DNA of 10,635 nucleotides from Deltaproteobacteria bacterium. Lineage in GTDB: Bacteria; Desulfobacterota; Desulfobulbia; Desulfobulbales; SURF-16. The position numbers were made by a program, and so were the translations under genes. Every line of letters begins with the position of its first letter. The first letter of the stretch is position 1. Location of the stretch: the NCBI GenBank assembly GCA_029939635.1, contig JAOZSN010000104.1, positions 1 to 10,635 of the forward strand. Direction: 5' to 3'. Of this stretch, positions 1 through 5,223 are shown piece after piece. Below the pieces are notes generated by a model, which saw only the letters and a program-made list of their open reading frames with translations, did not search any database and was not told the origin of the DNA.

Positions 1-102
1 GTTTTTTTGTAGTGAACTTAGGAACACAAGGAAAGTGGTGTCCTAGCCGAAAAAGACAGATCCTCCCATCCGGATTTAGCCACGGAAAAAACAATCAACT
101 CT
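1..102. other. Noncoding stretch downstream of hemA
   Basis: No gene could be supported here. On the minus strand this is the region after the hemA stop codon. It holds T-runs but no GC-rich stem directly before them, so I do not call a Rho-independent terminator. A weak stem exists on the plus strand: GGAACAC near position 20 can pair with GTGTCC near 37-42 with one bulged A. The 13-mer at 61-73 recurs at 7839-7851 in the nrdD-nrdG spacer, but one such match is expected by chance in a window of this size. Confidence 0.5.
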
Positions 103-1377
103 TTACTTGCCGTCATCCAAGCCAAACAACCGCCGCATCTCAGCCAATTTACGCTGTCTCTCATCATTATTGCACTCCTCCTCCTTGAGATAAAGGATAG
201 GGTTATGCAGCATCTTGTTGATGATGGCGTTGGTGAGCTTATGAACTGTCTTGAGTTCTTTTTCTGACAGGTCTAGCTGGGGTAGGCTGCGTTTGACCTC
301 TCCTAAGCGGATCTCCTCAGCCTTGCGGCGCAGGGCTGAGATGGTGGGGGTCAGGGCCATATTTCCCAGCCAGGTGAGGAGCTTGATTGCCTCCTCTTCA
401 ACAATGGTTTCGGCCCGTCTCGCTTCCTGTTGGCGATCGCTTTTATTCATCTCCACCACCTGGCTTAAATCATCTACATCGTAGAGATAGATGTTGTCCA
501 GGTCGTTGAGTTTGGGGTCAAGATCGCGGGGCACGGCAATATCAATAAGGAAGAGTGGCCGACTGCGCCGTTTTTTCAAAATCAGTTTTACTTCATCATG
601 GTGGAGGATAAATCCTGGTGCGCCAGTTGAACTGACCATGATATCGGCAATTTCAAGCTGTTGATGGAGGTCGCTCAGGGCAACGGCCTTGCCATTAAAG
701 CGGCGGGCAAGTTTCACAGCATTTTCCAGGGTGCGATTGGCTACAATGATCTGGGAGCATCCCTGGGTCATAAGATGTTCTGCTGCTAGTTCAGCCATCT
801 CGCCAGCACCAGCCAGGAGAACGGTCTTATTTTTGAGGTCACCAAATATTTTTTTGGCCAGCTGTACCGCAGCAAAGCTGATGGATACGGCGGAAGAGCC
901 AATATTAGTTTCAGATCGTACCCGTTTGGCCGAGGAAAAGGCCTTATGGATAAGGCGGTTTAAAATGACGCCGGTACATTTATGCTCGGTTGCATTCCGA
1001 TAGGCCTCTTTAAGCTGACCAAGGATTTGTGGTTCTCCCACCACCATGGAATCGAGACTTGCTGCCACCCTGAACAGATGGCTTATGGCCTCGGTGCCCT
1101 GGTGCAGATAGGTGTATTCTATAGCCTGCTCATCACTTATGTTGCTGGCCTTAAAAAGAAAGGTACGGATGGCGCGGGTGGTTTGTTCTGGAGTTGTGCT
1201 GGTGAAAATAACCTCCACCCGATTGCAGGTGGAGAGAAAGCAGAATTCATCACAGCCGGGGATCTCTTTGAGGCCAGCCAAGGGCACGGCAATATCAGGG
1301 CAGGCGAGTTTTTCACGTACCTCTACCGGGGCGGTCTTATGGTTGACGCCCAGAACCAGAATCTGTTCAACGGACAT
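103..1377 (-). CDS. hemA: Glutamyl-tRNA reductase
   Basis: Glutamyl-tRNA reductase reduces Glu-tRNA(Glu) with NADPH to glutamate-1-semialdehyde, the committed step of C5-pathway tetrapyrrole synthesis in the cytoplasm. The 424-aa product has the usual family length. Visible marks are the N-terminal GVNHKTAPVEVRE block (residues 10-22), the catalytic STCNR motif with Cys51, the SLDSMVVGEPQILGQ signature (107-121), a Rossmann GAGEMAE loop (189-195) and the C-terminal helical dimerisation region. The reading frame stays open to 1443, but the start at 1377 is preferred. Homology begins exactly there, and GGAG lies 9 nt upstream; the extra 22 residues are unlike the family. The start overlaps the end of ccsA by 11 bp, so translation is probably coupled. 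It is the last gene of the sirC-antitoxin-ccsA-hemA operon. Confidence 0.97.
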   Translation of the reverse strand: MSVEQILVLGVNHKTAPVEVREKLACPDIAVPLAGLKEIPGCDEFCFLSTCNRVEVIFTSTTPEQTTRAIRTFLFKASNISDEQAIEYTYLHQGTEAISHLFRVAASLDSMVVGEPQILGQLKEAYRNATEHKCTGVILNRLIHKAFSSAKRVRSETNIGSSAVSISFAAVQLAKKIFGDLKNKTVLLAGAGEMAELAAEHLMTQGCSQIIVANRTLENAVKLARRFNGKAVALSDLHQQLEIADIMVSSTGAPGFILHHDEVKLILKKRRSRPLFLIDIAVPRDLDPKLNDLDNIYLYDVDDLSQVVEMNKSDRQQEARRAETIVEEEAIKLLTWLGNMALTPTISALRRKAEEIRLGEVKRSLPQLDLSEKELKTVHKLTNAIINKMLHNPILYLKEEECNNDERQRKLAEMRRLFGLDDGK

Positions 1378-2176
1378 AGGAATGAACTCCGCTGAGCAGA
1401 AAATTAACGCCCCACAGGGTGAAGAGCACGGCAGAAAAACCAATAATACTCATAATGGCCGAGCGTTTGCCACCCCAGCCAATGGCATAGCGTTGGTGCA
1501 GCAGACCAGCATAGAGCAGCCAGGTTATAAGTGACCATGTTTCTTTGGGGTCCCAATGCCAGTAGGCACCCCAGGCCTGCTTGGCCCAAATAGACCCAGT
1601 AATGATACCCAAGGTGAGTAAGGGGAAACCAATGGTGAGGCAATGTTGGTTTAGTTGGTCAAGGGCTTCTAAGGAAGGCAGACGATGGTAAAAAATGCCA
1701 AAACGTTTCTTTTTTAATTCCCTGTCCTGGAGCAGATACATAATACCGCCACAGAAACCAAGGGCCAGAAAACCATTGGCCAGGATGGCGATGGAGGCAT
1801 GGGCAGGCAGCCAGAGTGATTGCAGGGAGGGGGGCAACTCGTTGATGGTCTGGGACGAGAGCAAGCCCGCCGTCATCATCATTAAAATAATGACCGAGAC
1901 AAAGGTACCAAAATTTTTAATTTGATACCGCCAGCGGAAGGAGAGAAAGGCCCAGGTTATGGACCACCCGAAAAAAGAGACCGTATCATGGTGGGTGGTC
2001 AGGGGCGTGTGACCGGCAGCCAGGAAACGGCTGGCAATGGTCAACGTGTGGATGAGGCCAGCCAGCAGCAGGATACGCCGTGCAGAGGTACGCACCTTTT
2101 TATTCTGGGAGGAAAAAAAGACCAGATAGAGGGTGGTTGCCAGGGCATAGATTATGTAGGTAATTGTGAAGAGCAT
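1367..2176 (-). CDS. ccsA: CcsA/ResC-type cytochrome c assembly protein
   Basis: The product is a 269-aa polytopic inner-membrane protein of the CcsA/ResC/HemX-like family, which handles heme for attachment to apocytochromes c in the system II pathway. It shows about eight hydrophobic segments. The diagnostic tryptophan-rich heme-handling motif WGAYWHWDPKETW sits at residues 202-214, just before the last two membrane spans. Conserved-looking His residues occur in the HHDTVSFFGW and WLPAHASIAI stretches. The start has almost no Shine-Dalgarno sequence and lies 25 bp inside the end of the upstream antitoxin-like gene, so ribosomes may be delivered by coupling. It overlaps hemA by 11 bp. In many anaerobes a ccsA-like gene sits beside hemA, which makes it hard to separate a heme-export role from a role in regulating HemA (the HemX question). 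No CcsB/ResB partner is in the window. Confidence 0.9.
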   Translation of the reverse strand: MLFTITYIIYALATTLYLVFFSSQNKKVRTSARRILLLAGLIHTLTIASRFLAAGHTPLTTHHDTVSFFGWSITWAFLSFRWRYQIKNFGTFVSVIILMMMTAGLLSSQTINELPPSLQSLWLPAHASIAILANGFLALGFCGGIMYLLQDRELKKKRFGIFYHRLPSLEALDQLNQHCLTIGFPLLTLGIITGSIWAKQAWGAYWHWDPKETWSLITWLLYAGLLHQRYAIGWGGKRSAIMSIIGFSAVLFTLWGVNFLLSGVHSYVR

Positions 2177-2448
2177 GGGGGGTCAAGTTCTCGAAGTCTC
2201 GTGGATAAGCCGGGCAGAGGACGATTATGCCGTTCACGCAATTGGTTGTGAACTTCTTGCCAGTCATGAAGTTCTATTTTGCCCTGTTTATACAAATTAT
2301 ATCTTTTCTCAATCTCATTTTTTTGCCACGCAGGCATCGGCAGTGTGTCGCTGTCACGGGCAATAGAATCCCAGATGTCTTGGGCTAAAAGCAGTTTTTG
2401 AGACATGCTTAATCTATTAATTTCAGAGGTTATTTTAGCTGGATCCAT
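2152..2448 (-). CDS. Orphan addiction-module antitoxin-like protein (Unstab_antitox type)
   Basis: A 98-aa protein resembling the putative addiction-module component family (Unstab_antitox, TIGR02574 type). The family look comes from an N-terminal helix, then LLLAQDIWDSIA, a short DTLPMPAWQKNEIEKR segment, and the terminal DWQEVHNQLRE helix. In relatives this module is about 70-80 aa and forms the labile half of a toxin-antitoxin pair with a RelE/ParE-like toxin. Here no toxin frame is found on either side, so it is an orphan. The start at 2448 is chosen over 2463 because AGGAGG lies 6 nt before it and would be inside the longer reading. The last roughly 20 residues (RPLPGLST onward) go past the family core and run over the ccsA start by 25 bp. 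It sits between sirC and ccsA in the same direction, so it is probably co-transcribed. A role in the operon is unknown. Confidence 0.75.
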   Translation of the reverse strand: MDPAKITSEINRLSMSQKLLLAQDIWDSIARDSDTLPMPAWQKNEIEKRYNLYKQGKIELHDWQEVHNQLRERHNRPLPGLSTRLRELDPPCSSQLPT

Positions 2449-2518
2449 ATTTTGCCTCCTCATTCGGAATAGGTAGAGTCATATTCAATGTCGGTGGTAA
2501 TAACGAATAGTTTTAGCC

Positions 2519-3187
2519 TTATTTCTTGACCTCTGCCAGTAAATTCTTAACCACTGCTTCATCCCCGAGGATTTCTACTATGTGATCCTCCACCAGTTGC
2601 CAGCTACCATCCTGTAGCCAGTCCAGCAGATCAGGGTGGAGGATTTTTTCAAAGATGATTTTGTTTTCTTTATGGGGTTTGCCCAAGTCCAGAACAATGG
2701 GACGTAAGGCTCCCATGAGTTGCAGGGCCAGGTCATACTCGGGGCCAAACTCCTCTTCCAGTCTTTGCCGGGTGCGGCGGGCCAGGGCAGGGCTTTTGCC
2801 AGAGGTGGAGATGGAGATGGTCAAATCCCCCCGGCGTATGGTGGCGGGAAGGATAAAATTGCACCATTTAGGTACATCTGCCACGTTGAGGAGGATATTT
2901 GCCTCTAAGGCCTCTTCATGCACCTTTTCCTGGACTTCTTCATCATCAGTGGCGGCAATGACCATGAAGGACTCTGCCAGGTCACCTTTTTCATAGCCTC
3001 GGGCCTGCCATTTGATAACAGAGCGAGAGGCCAGGTCGGCCAGTTCAGTGGTCACCTCCGGGCTGATCACCATGACACGGCCATGACAGGCCAGCAAGCC
3101 CTTGACCTTACGTTCTGCCACCTGGCCACCACCAATAACAGTACAGTGGCGATTATTTATATCAACATTGATGGGAAAATAGGTCAT
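2519..3187 (-). CDS. sirC: Precorrin-2 dehydrogenase / sirohydrochlorin ferrochelatase-like protein
   Basis: A 222-aa stand-alone version of the N-terminal half of CysG (Met8p/SirC family). It oxidises precorrin-2 to sirohydrochlorin with NAD+, and may insert Fe2+ to give siroheme, the cofactor of sulfite and nitrite reductases. The sequence shows the FPINVDINNRHCTVIGGG Rossmann entry (GGG at 19-21, followed by VAERKVKGLL) and NVADVPKWCNF with the conserved Asp104. The latter corresponds to the catalytic Asp of CysG and Met8p. The substrate-binding STSGKSPALARR stretch follows. There is no methyltransferase domain. The start has AGGAG about 8 nt upstream. It is the first gene of the operon, 70 bp before the antitoxin-like gene. 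Chelatase activity cannot be read from sequence; in sulfate reducers, sirohydrochlorin may also feed the alternative heme pathway. Confidence 0.92.
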   Translation of the reverse strand: MTYFPINVDINNRHCTVIGGGQVAERKVKGLLACHGRVMVISPEVTTELADLASRSVIKWQARGYEKGDLAESFMVIAATDDEEVQEKVHEEALEANILLNVADVPKWCNFILPATIRRGDLTISISTSGKSPALARRTRQRLEEEFGPEYDLALQLMGALRPIVLDLGKPHKENKIIFEKILHPDLLDWLQDGSWQLVEDHIVEILGDEAVVKNLLAEVKK

Positions 3188-3227
3188 GGTTGGGGCTCCT
3201 TAATATAGCTATAATGATAAGCACACC

Positions 3228-3257
3228 ACTATAAACCACTTTCTGGCCAGAGTTCAA
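3228..3257 (-). promoter_or_regulatory. Candidate sigma-70 promoter of the sirC-ccsA-hemA operon
   Basis: On the minus strand TTGAAC (plus-strand 3252-3257) and TATAGT (3228-3233) are 18 bp apart. They match four and five of six consensus bases. Transcription would begin near 3221, leaving a leader of about 34 nt with AGGAG before the sirC ATG. No other operon promoter stands out. In the same gap TTGCAA/TAAAAT (3268-3294, 15-bp spacing) could serve acuI on the plus strand, but it is weaker. Confidence 0.45.
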
Positions 3258-3341
3258 TGTTTTCCCTTTGCAAAGCTGACTTTGGCAGTAAAATGGAAGT
3301 GAAAAGTATGTTGAGATAATTAAAGGGGAGTATCAACTTTT

Positions 3342-4337
3342 ATGGATAATATAACGTTTCAGGCTCTGGTGGTACGCCAGCAGGGGGATGATTTCATTCG
3401 CCAGATTGAAGAACAGCAGCTTACTGATCTTCCTGAGCATGGGGTGGTGGTGCAGGTGCATTATTCCTCATTAAATTACAAGGATGCCCTTTCGGCCACT
3501 GGTAACCGCGGTGTGACCAGGCGCTATCCTCATACACCGGGCATTGATGCCGCGGGGGTGGTGGTTGCCTCACAGGATAAGGATGTAGCAGTGGGCCAGC
3601 AGGTCATTGTCCATTGCTATGATCTTGGTATGAATACAGCGGGCGGCTTCGGCCAGTATATTCGGGTGCCGGCTGACTGGGTTGTGCCTTTACCAGATGG
3701 CCTAAGCTTGCGGGAGGCCATGATGTATGGCACGGGTGGTTTCACTGCTGCCCTCTCCGTGCATAAACTCCTGGCTCAAGGCGTGACAGCAGATATGGGC
3801 CAGGTGCTAGTTACTGGTGCCACGGGTGGGGTTGGTTCTTTGGCTGTGGCCATTTTGGCCAGGGAAGGATTTGAGGTGGTGGCAGCCAGTGGTAAGGCTG
3901 CAGAAGAATTTCTTCTTGGCCTGGGTGCCAGGAGTGTTATTGGTCGTGATAAGGTGAGTGGTGGTGCAGATAAGGCCATGCTCCGGGCACGTTGGGCCGG
4001 GGTGGTTGATTGTGTTGGTGGAGACATCCTTTCCCGGGCCATCAAGTCTACCCTGCCTGGGGGCGTGGTGACCAGCTGTGGAAACGTGGCTGGAGCAGAT
4101 TTGCCCCTCACTGTCTATCCTTTCATACTGCGCGGCGTCAGCCTTCTGGGTATTGATGCGGCAGAATGTCCCCTGGCACTGCGGCACACCATCTGGCAGC
4201 GCATCGCTGCAGAGTGGAAGTTTGACCATTTGCAGGCCCAGACAGCCGAGGTAGATCTGGCTGGACTCTCCGCACAAATTGATGAAATCCTGGCTGGCAA
4301 GATACAGGGCCGTGTAATAATTAAGCATGAGTCCTAG
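3342..4337 (+). CDS. acuI: Acrylyl-CoA reductase (NADPH)-like, YhdH/AcuI family
   Basis: A 331-aa zinc-independent medium-chain dehydrogenase/reductase of the YhdH/AcuI branch. Characterised members reduce toxic acryloyl-CoA to propionyl-CoA with NADPH, for example during dimethylsulfoniopropionate or 3-hydroxypropionate breakdown. Visible marks are YSSLNYKDALSATG (41-54), HTPGIDAAG (64-72), GTGGFTAALSV (130-140) and the nucleotide-binding TGATGGVGS loop (158-166). The C-terminal IQGRVIIK is close to the usual family ending. Catalytic-zinc Cys/His ligands are absent, as expected for this branch. Length matches the family (about 325-330 aa). A GGGGAG lies 11 nt before the ATG, a rather long spacing. 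It is divergent from sirC and stands alone, with no DMSP lyase or acyl-CoA genes nearby, so the physiological substrate is uncertain. Its TAG stop is inside the first unit of the heptad repeat. Confidence 0.9.
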   Translation: MDNITFQALVVRQQGDDFIRQIEEQQLTDLPEHGVVVQVHYSSLNYKDALSATGNRGVTRRYPHTPGIDAAGVVVASQDKDVAVGQQVIVHCYDLGMNTAGGFGQYIRVPADWVVPLPDGLSLREAMMYGTGGFTAALSVHKLLAQGVTADMGQVLVTGATGGVGSLAVAILAREGFEVVAASGKAAEEFLLGLGARSVIGRDKVSGGADKAMLRARWAGVVDCVGGDILSRAIKSTLPGGVVTSCGNVAGADLPLTVYPFILRGVSLLGIDAAECPLALRHTIWQRIAAEWKFDHLQAQTAEVDLAGLSAQIDEILAGKIQGRVIIKHES

Positions 4338-4365
4338 CCCCTAGCTCCTGACCCCTGACCCCTGA
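4331..4365 (+). repeat. Five tandem 7-bp repeats (YCCTRR type) carrying stop codons
   Basis: Five heptads follow without interruption: GTCCTAG, CCCCTAG, CTCCTGA, CCCCTGA, CCCCTGA. The first holds the acuI TAG stop codon (4335-4337). Because 7 is 1 modulo 3, the TAG/TGA triplets at 4335, 4342, 4349, 4356 and 4363 close all three plus-strand frames. The array fills nearly all of the 35-bp gap before the next gene. It resembles short tandemly repeated heptamers known from cyanobacteria; that comparison is from memory. Confidence 0.85.
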
Positions 4366-4372
4366 TTTCCCT

Positions 4373-4573
4373 ATGTTTTTTTACATTTTGTTTGACGATA
4401 ATTCATCTTTTCAGAGTAGCCTCAAGGTGGTGCAGCTTAATGATGAGGAGGGGACAGATTACACCTTTCTTCTTGATTACGATAAGGCTTACCTCTCCAT
4501 GACCGATATCATTGCTGACATTGCCGAAAAGCTACAGGTGGATGCAGCCGAAATAGAATTAGAAGAGGTGTGA
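4373..4573 (+). CDS. Small acidic protein of unknown function coupled to cobO
   Basis: A 66-aa protein I do not recognise. It begins with a hydrophobic-aromatic MFFYILF stretch, continues with a mixed region rich in Asp and Glu, and ends in a predicted helix (IADIAEKLQVDAAEIELEEV). Cys is absent. It has no membrane span beyond the short N-terminal hydrophobic segment, and no known motif. Its TGA stop shares a base with the ATG of cobO (TGATG). The gene therefore looks real and translationally coupled to cobO. Against it, no Shine-Dalgarno sequence precedes the ATG; the space is occupied by the heptad repeats and TTTCCCT. An internal Met43 has no ribosome site either. The link to cobO suggests a role around corrinoid or ATP handling, but that is guilt by association only. 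Confidence 0.65.
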   Translation: MFFYILFDDNSSFQSSLKVVQLNDEEGTDYTFLLDYDKAYLSMTDIIADIAEKLQVDAAEIELEEV

Positions 4574-5100
4574 TGGTGGCTAATAAAGGACTTATTGCCG
4601 TATTCACTGGTAACGGCAAAGGCAAGACAACCTCAGCCCTGGGCTTGGCCTTTCGCGCCTTGGGTCATGATATGCAGGTGGCTGTTATTCAATTTATTAA
4701 GGGCAGCTGGAAGTATGGTGAGTTAATTGCAGCTCAACGTTTCAGCGATCTACTGGATTTTCACGTCATGGGTAAAGGTTTTACCTGGAAATCAAAGGAT
4801 CTGGACGAGGATAGTAAGGCGGCCCGTACGGCCTGGGACTTTGCCAAAGAGGCCATCCAGGCGGGTAAGCACCAGATGGTCATCCTTGATGAGCTTACCT
4901 ATTTGATCAGTTATGATATGGTTTCTGAGGATGAGGTGCTGGCTGTGCTGCGCGACAAACCAAAGAATTTGCATGTCATCATCACCGGCCGTAATGCTTC
5001 CCCAGGGTTGATAGACCTTGCGGATCTGGTTACTGAGATGGCTGAGGTGAAACATCCTTACCAGAAAGGGGTTAAGGCGCAAAAAGGCATTGAGTTTTAG
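4573..5100 (+). CDS. cobO: Corrinoid (cob(I)alamin) adenosyltransferase
   Basis: A CobO/BtuR/CobA-family enzyme of 175 aa. It transfers the adenosyl group of ATP to the Co(I) corrinoid to make adenosylcobalamin, both in de novo synthesis and in salvage. The Walker A loop GNGKGKTT is at residues 13-20 and is followed by SALGLAFRALGH. The IQFIKGSWKYGE strip (39-50), the Walker B-like VILDELTYL (103-111) and the closing HPYQKGVKAQKGIEF are all typical. Length is slightly below the E. coli protein (about 196 aa), which carries a longer N-terminus. An in-frame GTG lies at 4570. The ATG at 4573 is preferred because AGAGG ends 4 nt before it, and because it forms the TGATG junction with the upstream small gene. 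No cobalamin riboswitch is visible upstream. Confidence 0.93.
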   Translation: MVANKGLIAVFTGNGKGKTTSALGLAFRALGHDMQVAVIQFIKGSWKYGELIAAQRFSDLLDFHVMGKGFTWKSKDLDEDSKAARTAWDFAKEAIQAGKHQMVILDELTYLISYDMVSEDEVLAVLRDKPKNLHVIITGRNASPGLIDLADLVTEMAEVKHPYQKGVKAQKGIEF

Positions 5101-5126
5101 TAACGCAATTTTAAAACGAACCGCAG

Positions 5127-5223
5127 AACATCGAATAATGAATGTCTAAGGAAGGTACTTTTCTAATAGATAACATCCTTCCTTCGATATTCGAAATTTC
5201 TTGTGGCCTCAATATTCGTTGTT
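5127..5223. repeat. Imperfect nested inverted repeat between convergent genes
   Basis: Inner arms are 5140-5155 (GAATGTCTAAGGAAGG) and 5177-5192, complementary at 14 of 16 positions around a 21-nt loop. Outer arms are 5127-5141 (AACATCGAATAATGA) and 5209-5223, complementary at 13 of 15. The right half carries about 16 extra bases between its arms. A smaller palindrome TTCGA-TAT-TCGAA lies at 5183-5195. The right end reaches into the asmA stop codon (5222-5224). The element could act as a bidirectional stop for cobO and asmA, though it is not GC-rich, or it may be a dispersed palindromic repeat. The sequence style reminds me of repeats common in other anaerobic Proteobacteria, which I cannot verify. 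Confidence 0.7.

Noticed and set aside
61..73. 13-mer TCCTCCCATCCGG repeated at 7839-7851, both in noncoding DNA
   Set aside because: In a window of this size about 0.8 same-strand 13-mer repeats are expected by chance (roughly 5.7e7 pairs against 6.7e7 possible 13-mers). The flanks do not match.
982..1534. Plus-strand frames of 137 and 140 codons inside the hemA region
   Set aside because: They lie antisense to a clear HemA with all its motifs, lack ribosome sites, and have no family features.
3806..4330. Minus-strand frames of 111 and 173 codons within acuI
   Set aside because: They are shadows of a well-conserved MDR enzyme and have no start context or motifs of their own.
4338..4572. 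Cobalamin riboswitch before cobO
   Set aside because: Only 35 bp separate acuI from the small gene, and they are filled by the heptad array. The small gene then runs into cobO, so there is no room for the roughly 200-nt element.
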